7,143 bases of DNA from Parvibaculum sp. Its GTDB lineage: Bacteria > Pseudomonadota > Alphaproteobacteria > Parvibaculales > Parvibaculaceae. The DNA lies in NCBI GenBank assembly GCA_020062605.1, contig JAGUWA010000161.1, forward strand, positions 1-7,143, in the 5' to 3' direction. A program made the translations under genes and the position numbers. This document shows, in pieces, positions 1-5,395 of this stretch (its first letter is position 1; each line of letters opens with the position of its first letter). The notes under the pieces were generated by a model. That model worked only from the letters and a program-made list of their open reading frames with translations. It ran no database searches and had not been told where the DNA came from.

Positions 1-148
1 CTTCCCCGAGCCGGAAGTGCCGCGCGACGAAAACGGCAAGCGCCCGCGCGGGAAAGCCAAGGCCCCTGCCCGCAAACGGGCCTACACGTCGCGCGCGCTG
101 CGCGACCTCGAAGGCTGGCTTCGTCCGAAAGCGGAAGCCGCCGAATAG
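1..148 (+). CDS. trmFO: C-terminal end of a probable TrmFO (tRNA U54 methyltransferase), 5' truncated
   Basis: Only the last 48 codons are visible, read from base 2 to the TAG at 146-148; the rest lies left of the window. The fragment starts FPEPEVPRDENGKRPRGKAK and ends with a run resembling RKRAYTSRALRDLEGWL. From memory of the family, this matches the C-terminus of alphaproteobacterial TrmFO, where a NFGLFPP segment is followed by a basic linker of the type K/RxLRGxxK and a closing RAxxDLxxW helix. TrmFO uses FAD and methylenetetrahydrofolate to make 5-methyluridine at position 54 of tRNA in the cytoplasm. None of its flavin or folate motifs are in view, so the name rests on tail similarity alone. 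The basic, Arg/Lys-rich tail could belong to another RNA-binding protein. Its stop directly abuts the stop of the convergent gene. Confidence 0.6.
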   Translation, partial: FPEPEVPRDENGKRPRGKAKAPARKRAYTSRALRDLEGWLRPKAEAAE

Positions 149-1006
149 TCAGATCCGGTTCGTGATGTTGCGCCCCATCAGCCGGAGCTGACGCCGGTAA
201 GCAGGCACCTCAACCGGCGTCTTGAATGGATCGAAGCCTGGCGCCGTCATGAGATTCAGATAACGATCGCAAAGCGAGGCAGGCAACAGCGCCGGGAGAA
301 GCGCCGCGTCGTAGCGTGCGGCGCGCGCGGAAGAGAGATGCTCGCGCGCGCGGGACGCCACATCCATGATCGCGCCGCGCAACTCCTCGTTCATCTTGCC
401 CGCAAGCACATCATGCGGATCGACATTGCGCGCGAGCAGAATGTCGGCGGGCAGCATCAGCCGTCCCTGCGAGGCATGAAGGGGAAGCGCGCGCAGAAGA
501 CCTGTCAGCGCATAAGCGATGCCCGCATGACGGATCGCCTCTGCTGCCGCCTCCGCCTTTTCCGCATCGATCGCCTGTGCGGCGAGCCGCATCACGGAGG
601 AGGAGGTCGCCTCGGCATAAGCCTCAAGCGCGCCCATGTCTTCGAAGACATCTTCGGACAGATCGCGTTCGCGTGCATCCGCAAGGCCCGCGAGCGCGCC
701 GGTCGCAAAGGCATCTGCCTCATGGAGCGCGACGGCCGCGGCATGACCTCGCGTCTCGCCGCGCGGCAGCCCCTCCAACGTTTCCCGCCACCATTGCAGC
801 CGGATGTGACCCATCATCGGCTCACTGACCGTCTCGGCGACACGGGCGATTTCGAGATTGAAGGCATAGAGCGCAACAAGCGCGGGCCGCTTGAGCGGAG
901 GCGCGAAAAGGAGCGTCAGAAAGCGGTCGTGATCATGCGCGCGCAACTCATCGAGGCACATGCGCATGCTTTCGCTCAGTCCACCTGTTCGGCTGTCCTT
1001 CGTCAT
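149..1006 (-). CDS. Squalene/phytoene synthase-fold protein, NDUFAF6-like
   Basis: A 285-residue protein of the trans-isoprenyl diphosphate synthase, head-to-head fold (squalene/phytoene synthase family). Diagnostic stretches are LVALYAFNLEIARVAETVSEP (residues 43-63), IRLQWWRETLEGL (68-80), AGIAYALTGLLRALP (161-175) and GRLMLPADILL (181-191). The LYAFN-x-E-x-A opening and the IRLQWW segment resemble NDUFAF6 (C8orf38), a mitochondrial complex I assembly factor, more than HpnC/HpnD or CrtB. True synthases carry two Asp-rich metal motifs (DxxxD type). Where the first should be, this protein has EIARVAETVSEP, and the second site has no DxxxD either, so prenyl transfer looks unlikely. There is no signal peptide or obvious membrane span. 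It begins at ATG 1004-1006; a second Met at residue 14 is an alternative start, and the ribosome binding site is weak (an AGG about 10 bases upstream). A terminator hairpin precedes it, so it may depend on read-through or on a promoter I cannot see. Family confident; specific role inferred. Confidence 0.85.
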   Translation of the reverse strand: MTKDSRTGGLSESMRMCLDELRAHDHDRFLTLLFAPPLKRPALVALYAFNLEIARVAETVSEPMMGHIRLQWWRETLEGLPRGETRGHAAAVALHEADAFATGALAGLADARERDLSEDVFEDMGALEAYAEATSSSVMRLAAQAIDAEKAEAAAEAIRHAGIAYALTGLLRALPLHASQGRLMLPADILLARNVDPHDVLAGKMNEELRGAIMDVASRAREHLSSARAARYDAALLPALLPASLCDRYLNLMTAPGFDPFKTPVEVPAYRRQLRLMGRNITNRI

Positions 1007-1027
1007 GAGGTTTTACCTAAAGCAAAC

Positions 1028-1050
1028 GGGGCCGCCTTCAAGGCGGCCCC
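1028..1050 (-). terminator. Rho-independent terminator after the Urate_ox_N-like gene
   Basis: A perfect 9-bp GC-only stem, GGGGCCGCC (1028-1036) pairing with GGCGGCCCC (1042-1050), encloses a TTCAA loop that could close further by T-A pairs. On the minus strand the hairpin lies 26 bases past the stop of the membrane protein gene and is followed by a T-rich tail, CGTTTGCTTT. The plus-strand side has no clear T tract, so it probably works mainly for minus-strand transcription. It sits in the 70-bp gap before the next minus-strand gene and should reduce read-through into it. Confidence 0.75.
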
Positions 1051-1076
1051 GCTGCATCCATTCTTTCAAGCCGCGA

Positions 1077-1691
1077 TCAGTAGATGTTCTGCGCCGAAAC
1101 CATGGCAAAGAGCATCGGGATCGAGAGCATCGTGTTGGTCCGCGAGAAGAGCATCGCGGTCCGCGCGGCGGCGGGCTTCTGGTCCGCCGGTGCGTCGACC
1201 AGCCCGAGCGCGATCTTCTGGTTCGGCCAGATCACGAACCAGACATTGAACCACATGATGATACCGAGCCACATGCCGATGCCGATGGCGATGTTCTTCG
1301 GGTTCGAGAAACCTTCGCTCGCGCCGAGCGTCAGCGCCTCGACGATGTAGAAGTTCATGGCCGCGAGGATGAGGCCCGTGACGATGGTCGCCATGGCGCC
1401 CCAGCGGAACCACCACAACGCCGCCGGTGCGATCACCTTGCCGATGGCGGGCTTCTGGTCGTCCGGAATCTTCGGCATGTTCGGAATCTGGACGAAGTTG
1501 AAATACCAGAGCAGGCCGATCCACATCACGCCGCTGATGACGTGAAGCCAGCGGAAGACGAACGCCCAGAAATTGTGGCCGAGCGCATAGCCTTCCCAGC
1601 CATTGAAGTTGAGGTACAGCAGCAGCAGGACCGCTGCGAGCACGAAACCGGCAATGACCGTATTCCGCAGTGACGTCAGTATTGTTGCCAT
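1077..1691 (-). CDS. Short stand-alone Urate_ox_N (PuuD N-domain)-like membrane protein
   Basis: A 204-residue integral membrane protein related to the membrane domain of urate hydroxylase PuuD (Urate_ox_N, formerly DUF989). Family-like motifs are FRWLHVISGVMWIGLLWYFN (residues 46-65, with a conserved-looking His50), ALWWFRWGA (91-99), WLGIIMWFNVWFVIWPNQK (141-159) and SRTNTMLSIPMLFAM (183-197). About five hydrophobic segments are seen, near 11-29, 41-67, 94-116, 134-156 and 186-200. PuuD as I know it has a longer membrane domain and a C-terminal cytochrome c domain. Here the protein ends at QNIY with no CxxCH motif, so urate oxidation should not be assumed. The chosen start, ATG 1689-1691, has a strong AGAGGGGA Shine-Dalgarno seven bases upstream. 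A 28-codon longer in-frame start at 1775 exists but lacks such support and would put a non-membrane, Arg/Cys-rich leader before the first span. It appears to be a single-gene unit, closed by the hairpin at 1028-1050. Family assignment good; function unknown. Confidence 0.82.
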   Translation of the reverse strand: MATILTSLRNTVIAGFVLAAVLLLLYLNFNGWEGYALGHNFWAFVFRWLHVISGVMWIGLLWYFNFVQIPNMPKIPDDQKPAIGKVIAPAALWWFRWGAMATIVTGLILAAMNFYIVEALTLGASEGFSNPKNIAIGIGMWLGIIMWFNVWFVIWPNQKIALGLVDAPADQKPAAARTAMLFSRTNTMLSIPMLFAMVSAQNIY

Positions 1692-1744
1692 GGAGATTTC
1701 CCCTCTGATTGCCACTCGCCGCAGACACGGCCAGCAGAGACGGC

Positions 1745-1780
1745 GAGACATGTCTCCCTGACCCCGGGATGGCATGTCTC
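1745..1780. promoter_or_regulatory. Palindrome plus repeated half-site, candidate operator
   Basis: GAGACATGTCTC at 1745-1756 is a perfect 12-bp palindrome. Its half CATGTCTC (1749-1756) recurs exactly at 1773-1780, 24 bases away, with CCCGGG between them. The site lies 53 bases upstream of the Urate_ox_N-like start codon in non-coding DNA, a position suited to a dimeric regulator or a 5' leader element. I see no convincing promoter to anchor it. The best minus-strand candidate (TTGGCT at 1838-1843, 17-bp spacer, TAGCTT at 1815-1820) is weak and would place the palindrome inside the transcript leader. No known regulator is recognised from the motif. Confidence 0.35.
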
Positions 1781-1832
1781 ATCATCGTGCGACTCAATGT
1801 CGCCATCTGCGGAAAAGCTAGGAGTTTCCGGG

Positions 1833-1850
1833 AAAAAAGCCAAGCCCGGC
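1833..1850 (-). terminator. Possible weak terminator after the yajC-secD-secF-Mth938 unit
   Basis: Starting 11 bases beyond the Mth938-like stop on the minus strand, GCC-GGGCTT-GGC can form a short stem (three GC pairs plus a possible G-U). It is followed at once by six T residues (1838-1833). The T run is right for an intrinsic terminator but the stem is short. An alternative fold pairs CCGGG with CCCGG (1845-1849 with 1828-1832) and puts the T run in the loop, which would not terminate. Termination here makes sense because it closes the operon before a separate gene. Confidence 0.35.
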
Positions 1851-1860
1851 AAAACCCTAC

Positions 1861-2235
1861 TCAGGCTACGGCAATGAATGCCGCCGCGACTCGCCGATTT
1901 TCGGAGAGCATCATGTTGTAGGTGCGGCAGGCCGGACCTGTCGCCATGACGTCGGGGAAGATTGCGTGCGACTCAAGCCGCCGCTTCGCATCGGCGGAAA
2001 GGCGGAGTGTGTTCTCACCCGACCCGATGATCAGGAAATCGAAATGCCCGGCCGCCTCGATAACCGGCGCGAGCGATGCGGGCGTTATCTCCTCGACCGA
2101 TTTCGGCATCCACGGATAGAGACCGAGCGGCGTCACGACAATCGAACCTTCGAAACGCTGATCCGCAAGGCGGAAGCCGCCGTCTCCATAGGAGTCGACG
2201 GGCGGCTGCCCCTTGAAACGCGGTTTCGTGCCCAT
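1861..2235 (-). CDS. Mth938/NDUFAF3-like domain protein
   Basis: A 124-residue single-domain protein of the Mth938-like (DUF498) family, of which human NDUFAF3, a complex I assembly factor, is a member. Visible family features are DSYGDGGFRLADQRFEGSIV (residues 14-33), a TPLGLYPW segment (35-42), FLIIGSGEN (67-75) at the end of a central strand, and the C-terminal block MATGPACRTYNMMLSENRRV (97-116). The length is the usual full length for the family, with no signal peptide or membrane span, so it is probably cytoplasmic. The start at ATG 2233-2235 lies five bases after the secF stop. The bases just before it (CCTCC) are no Shine-Dalgarno and the nearest purine-rich run, GGCGAGG, is further upstream, which suggests translational coupling to secF. 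Longer in-frame extension would overlap secF and is rejected. Its location at the end of the secDF operon is a recurrent alphaproteobacterial arrangement. Family sure; biochemical activity not known. Confidence 0.9.
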   Translation of the reverse strand: MGTKPRFKGQPPVDSYGDGGFRLADQRFEGSIVVTPLGLYPWMPKSVEEITPASLAPVIEAAGHFDFLIIGSGENTLRLSADAKRRLESHAIFPDVMATGPACRTYNMMLSENRRVAAAFIAVA

Positions 2236-2240
2236 GGAGG

Positions 2241-3194
2241 TCAAGCCTCGCCGGTGGCCTTTTCCTTCGAGACGCCGCCGAGCCCGCCGGTCGTCGCATC
2301 GCGCGAGACCCCGACGGCGAGAAGCACCGGCCCTGCAATGAAGATCGAGGAATAGGTGCCGATGAAAATGCCGAAGATCATCGCGAAGGTGAAGCCGCGG
2401 ATAACCTCGCCGCCAAAGACAAAGAGCGCGAGGAGCGCCAGAAGCGTCGTGCCGGACGTCATGACGGTGCGCGACAATGTCTGGTTGACGGAGAGATCGA
2501 TCAATTCCGCGAGGTCCATCTTCTTGTATTTGCGCAGGTTCTCGCGCACGCGGTCGAACACGATCACGGTATCGTTCATCGAATAACCGACAATGGTAAG
2601 AAGCGCCGCAATCGACTGCAGATTGAATTCGATCTGCAGGAGGCAGAAGAGCGCAATCGTCGCGAGTACGTCGTGAACGAGCGCGACGACGGCACCGAGG
2701 CTGAACTGCCACTCGAACCGGAACCAGATGTAAAGGAGCATCAGCGCAACCGAAACCAGGACGGCGAGAATGCCATCCTCGACAAGTTCGCCGCTCACCT
2801 GGGGTCCGACGACCTCGACACGACGATACTCGACATCATCGCCGAGAGCGCCCTTGATCTTCTCGACCACAGCCTGGGAAGCCCTGTCGGCGTCATCGCC
2901 TTCCGGCGATGCCACGCGGATCAGAACGTCGTCTGCCTGACCGAATTCCTGAATTTGAACTTCGCCGAGACCGAGGCCGCCGAGATCGCTACGGATGCTG
3001 CCGATATCGGCAGGACCGTCGGTCGCGATTTCGATGAGGATGCCGCCCTTGAAGTCGATGCCGAAATTGAGGCCCCTCGTGACGAGCAGCACGACGGCAG
3101 CGACCATCACGACGAGCGACAGCCCCACTGCCACATAGCGCCAGCGCGAAAACGGGATCTTGGTGTCGTCGGGGATGAGCTTCAGATGTCTCAT
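2241..3194 (-). CDS. secF: Protein translocase subunit SecF
   Basis: A 317-residue SecF, full length for the family. With SecD it forms the RND-like, proton-driven accessory complex of SecYEG that helps exported and inserted proteins leave the channel on the periplasmic side. The sequence shows TM1 (about 20-39), the SecD/SecF signature GIDFKGG (45-51), a periplasmic P1-like domain to about residue 135, then a block of five membrane spans (about 138-157, 164-186, 193-214, 246-264, 267-295). TM4 carries GYSMND (203-208) followed by VFDRVREN (212-219). Asp208 corresponds to the conserved TM4 acid implicated in proton movement. The sequence SRTVMTSGTTLLALLALFVF (241-260) is also typical. The ATG at 3192-3194 is preceded by GGGAG about 11 bases upstream; an ATG slightly upstream is out of frame and stops after three codons. 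It starts 21 bases after the secD stop, so the two genes are surely cotranscribed. Confidence 0.97.
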   Translation of the reverse strand: MRHLKLIPDDTKIPFSRWRYVAVGLSLVVMVAAVVLLVTRGLNFGIDFKGGILIEIATDGPADIGSIRSDLGGLGLGEVQIQEFGQADDVLIRVASPEGDDADRASQAVVEKIKGALGDDVEYRRVEVVGPQVSGELVEDGILAVLVSVALMLLYIWFRFEWQFSLGAVVALVHDVLATIALFCLLQIEFNLQSIAALLTIVGYSMNDTVIVFDRVRENLRKYKKMDLAELIDLSVNQTLSRTVMTSGTTLLALLALFVFGGEVIRGFTFAMIFGIFIGTYSSIFIAGPVLLAVGVSRDATTGGLGGVSKEKATGEA

Positions 3195-3215
3195 GATGTC
3201 ATGTTCTCCCGGCGC

Positions 3216-4823
3216 TCACAGAACCAGAGCCTTGGGCCGGCGGCGGCGCAACCAGACCGAGACCATGTAGCGATTGACAGTGAAGGCCGTGAAGACGGAA
3301 GTGACGATACCGATGCCGAGCGTCACGGCGAAGCCGCGCACCGGACCCGACCCCATCTGGAAGAGGATCGCGGCCGAGATGAGCGTCGTAATGTTCGCGT
3401 CGAGAATGGAGGAAAGCGCACGGTTGTAACCGGACTCGATCGCAGGGATCGGGCCTTTTCCCGCCGCCACCTCTTCTCTTATGCGCTCGTAGATCAGCAC
3501 GTTCGCATCGACCGCCATGCCGATGGTGAGCACGATGCCCGCGATGCCCGGCAGCGTGAGCGTTGCCTGCAGCACCGAAAGCACAGCGAAGACCATCGCG
3601 ATATTCAGGATGAGCGCCACATTTGCCAGGATGCCGAAGAAGCCGTAGCTCGCGATCATGAAGGCGACGACGGCGAGGGAGCCGATGATCGCCGCAATCT
3701 CGCCCGCACGGATCGAGTCCGCACCGAGGCCGGGACCGACGGTCCTCTCTTCGAGGACGGTAATCGCGACCGGCAATGCGCCAGAGCGGAGGAGGATCGA
3801 GAGATTGTTCGCCTCCTGCACGGTGAAGTTGCCGCTGATCTGACCTTGCCCGCCCATGATCGGCTCGCGGATGACCGGCGCGCTGATCACCTCGTTGTCG
3901 AGCACAATGGCGAACGGCCTGCCGACATTGTCACGCGTTGCCTCACCAAACTGCCGCCCGCCCGCTGTATCGAAGCGGAAGTTGACCACGGGCTGCCCCG
4001 TACGCTGATCGAAGCCCGGCTGGGCATCGACCAGACGATCGCCGCCCACCATGATCCGCCGCTCGACAAGAACGGGCGTCTTGGGCTGATCCGCGGTGTA
4101 GAGGAGTTCGGTTCCCGCCGGCACGGTTCGCGAGGCAAGCGCCTGCTGGCCGGACATGGCATTGCTGACGAGGCGGAAGTTCATCTTCGCCGTCTTGCCG
4201 AGCAAGGCCTTCAACTGGCCCGGATCGTCAAGCCCCGGCACCTGGACAAGGATGCGGTCGATACCCTGCTGCTGAATGACCGGTTCCGTGGTGCCAAGTT
4301 CGTCGATACGGCGGCGGACAATCTCGATCGACTGCTGCACGGCGGACTGGACGCGGGCGCGCTTCGCCGCCTCGCTGAGCACCACCGAAATCTGCTGACC
4401 GTCGGCCGTGACCAGAAGGTCGCGCTCCGGCAGCGTCGTAAACTGGTTTCCCGCTACGATCGTTGAAAGCGCGTCTATGGCTTCCTTCGCCTTTTCGGCA
4501 TCGGCCACATTGGTGATGGTGACCACGACGCCGCCATCCTTGATCCCGAGTCCGGTATAGGGAACGCTCACCTCGCGCAGCGCGCCGCGCACTTCGTTCA
4601 CCAGATCCTGCAGGCGCTCGCGCACGAGCGCGTCAGTCTCGAGACCGAGCAGCATGTAGGAACCGCCGCGCAGGTCGAGACCGAGATTGATCTGCTGATG
4701 CGGAAGCCAGGACGGCACATCCTGCAGCTTCGATTTCGGCACGAAGTTCGGCGCCGTATAGACAAGCCCTGCGACGCAGAGAATGTAGATGAGAACGATC
4801 TTCCAGCGGTCGAAATGCAGCAT
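3216..4823 (-). CDS. secD: Protein translocase subunit SecD
   Basis: A 535-residue SecD, shorter than the roughly 615 residues of E. coli but normal for alphaproteobacteria. It partners SecF (and YajC) at the SecYEG channel in the inner membrane. Domain order: TM1 (about 7-24); the signature INLGLDLRGGSYMLL (45-59); a large periplasmic region with the base and head (P1) domains (about 60-370), including RRRIDELGTTEPVIQQQG (170-187) and the segment FAIVLDNEVISAPVI (304-318); then five TM spans from about 372 to 521. TM4 holds GMAVDANVLIYERIRE (435-450), whose Asp439 matches the essential TM4 acid of SecD. SSILDANITTLI (471-482) and GSGPVRGFAVTLGIGIVTS (491-509) are further family blocks. The tail VWLRRRRPK is basic and cytoplasmic. 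ATG 4821-4823 has GGGAGGGGG (4833-4841) nine bases upstream. It lies 39 bases after yajC and 21 bases before secF in one operon. Confidence 0.97.
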   Translation of the reverse strand: MLHFDRWKIVLIYILCVAGLVYTAPNFVPKSKLQDVPSWLPHQQINLGLDLRGGSYMLLGLETDALVRERLQDLVNEVRGALREVSVPYTGLGIKDGGVVVTITNVADAEKAKEAIDALSTIVAGNQFTTLPERDLLVTADGQQISVVLSEAAKRARVQSAVQQSIEIVRRRIDELGTTEPVIQQQGIDRILVQVPGLDDPGQLKALLGKTAKMNFRLVSNAMSGQQALASRTVPAGTELLYTADQPKTPVLVERRIMVGGDRLVDAQPGFDQRTGQPVVNFRFDTAGGRQFGEATRDNVGRPFAIVLDNEVISAPVIREPIMGGQGQISGNFTVQEANNLSILLRSGALPVAITVLEERTVGPGLGADSIRAGEIAAIIGSLAVVAFMIASYGFFGILANVALILNIAMVFAVLSVLQATLTLPGIAGIVLTIGMAVDANVLIYERIREEVAAGKGPIPAIESGYNRALSSILDANITTLISAAILFQMGSGPVRGFAVTLGIGIVTSVFTAFTVNRYMVSVWLRRRRPKALVL

Positions 4824-4862
4824 GGCGGCTTGCCCCCTCCCGGGTGGCTGTAAGCGGGCGGC

Positions 4863-5180
4863 TTAGGACGGGGAATTCGTGTTGGCGGGCACGGGCTCGG
4901 ATTTCGAGCGGACCTCGCTCAACGTGCCCTTGACGACGCGGACGCGAACGTTTTCGGCGATTTCCACCGTGATCTCGGCATCGTCCACCTTGGTAACCTT
5001 GCCGACGAGGCCGCCCGCCGTCACCACCACGTCGCCGCGGCGGACATTGGCGACCATTTCGCGATGCTCCTTCACCCGGCGCTGCTGAGGACGCAGCACC
5101 AGGAAGTACATGATCGCAAAAAGCGCAATAAACGGAAAAAGCTGGATCAGAAAGTCCGAAGCGCCGCCGGCTCCACCCAT
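4863..5180 (-). CDS. yajC: Preprotein translocase subunit YajC
   Basis: A 105-residue single-span membrane protein of the SecDF-YajC complex. It has a short Gly/Ala-rich N-terminus, one TM segment (about 10-28, LIQLFPFIALFAIMYFLVL), then the signature LRPQQRRVKEHREMV (29-43) and the compact cytoplasmic domain RRGDVVVTAGGLVGKVTKVDD (47-67). The tail is polar and low in complexity (SEPVPANTNSPS). The chosen start is ATG 5178-5180 because AGGAG sits six bases before it and the protein then has the standard MGG...DFLIQLFPF opening. A longer reading from a start at 5228 would add 16 non-conserved residues and place the Shine-Dalgarno inside the gene. It is the first gene of the unit and lies under the promoter at 5256-5283. 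Confidence 0.95.
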   Translation of the reverse strand: MGGAGGASDFLIQLFPFIALFAIMYFLVLRPQQRRVKEHREMVANVRRGDVVVTAGGLVGKVTKVDDAEITVEIAENVRVRVVKGTLSEVRSKSEPVPANTNSPS

Positions 5181-5186
5181 CGAAGT

Positions 5187-5191
5187 CTCCT
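5187..5191 (-). promoter_or_regulatory. yajC: Ribosome binding site deciding the yajC start
   Basis: AGGAG on the minus strand, six bases before ATG 5178-5180. It supports the shorter YajC start over the in-frame upstream start at 5228, which has no comparable site. Confidence 0.75.
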
Positions 5192-5255
5192 GTTCTGGCC
5201 GTTCGCACGGCGGAACCGCTTGAACCAAGGGCCGCCTCGCACTGATTTGCGCGGG

Positions 5256-5283
5256 ACTATACCGGCCAACCGGGCAATTGCAA
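5256..5283 (-). promoter_or_regulatory. Sigma70-type promoter for yajC-secD-secF-Mth938
   Basis: On the minus strand TTGCAA (5278-5283) and TATAGT (5256-5261) are separated by 16 bases. They match the TTGACA/TATAAT consensus at four and five of six positions. Transcription would begin near 5249, giving a leader of roughly 70 bases before yajC. No other pair in the 216-bp divergent gap fits the minus strand as well. Confidence 0.55.
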
Positions 5284-5321
5284 ACAAGCCCGGTCCCCCG
5301 GCGTGGACGCAGCTAAGTTTT

Positions 5322-5365
5322 GGGATATACAGGGATTTCCCGGGCCCGGCCCGGCCCAATATCCC
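5322..5365. repeat. Inverted repeat with tandem GGCCC core in the divergent intergenic region
   Basis: GGGATAT (5322-5328) and its exact complement ATATCCC (5359-5365) flank a GC-rich core that contains three back-to-back copies of GGCCC (5343-5357). The site sits just upstream of the ATPase start and about 60 bases upstream of the yajC -10 on the other side. A weak plus-strand promoter could overlap its left arm (TGGACG at 5304-5309, 16-bp spacer, TATACA at 5326-5331), so it could be an operator or a leader hairpin for the ATPase gene. The apart-lying arms (30-base spacer) make chance possible. Confidence 0.35.
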
Positions 5366-5395
5366 GGTTCACGCCACCCCTTGCGAGCACCGCCC

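Noticed and set aside
343..352. Alternating CG run as possible Z-DNA or a regulatory site
   Set aside because: It is inside a coding region with Ala/Arg codons and is ordinary for this GC content.
338..1249. Plus-strand open frame of 303 codons opposite the NDUFAF6-like gene
   Set aside because: It runs across the terminator hairpin and into a second gene, its product is Arg/His-rich low-complexity, and the opposite strand has a clear family match.
1692..1775. N-terminal extension of the Urate_ox_N-like protein (start at 1775)
   Set aside because: The strong Shine-Dalgarno before 1691 supports the shorter start, and the extension is non-hydrophobic and crosses the palindrome region.
2673..4466. 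Very long plus-strand open frame (597 codons) antisense to secD and secF
   Set aside because: It lies fully opposite two certain genes, its product is rich in Asp, Arg, His and Glu with no domain, and it is the expected shadow of GC-rich codon use.
5181..5228. Longer YajC start
   Set aside because: AGGAG lies six bases before the ATG at 5178-5180, and the extra residues are unlike the family's N-terminus.
5321..5366. Start of a CRISPR array or mobile element end
   Set aside because: There is only one inverted pair and a 5-bp tandem; no repeat-spacer pattern, transposase or target duplication is present.
5303..5395. GTG-initiated extension of the DUF815 ATPase
   Set aside because: It would encode 31 Pro/Gly-rich residues from an intergenic repeat; the ATG at 5396 gives the normal length.
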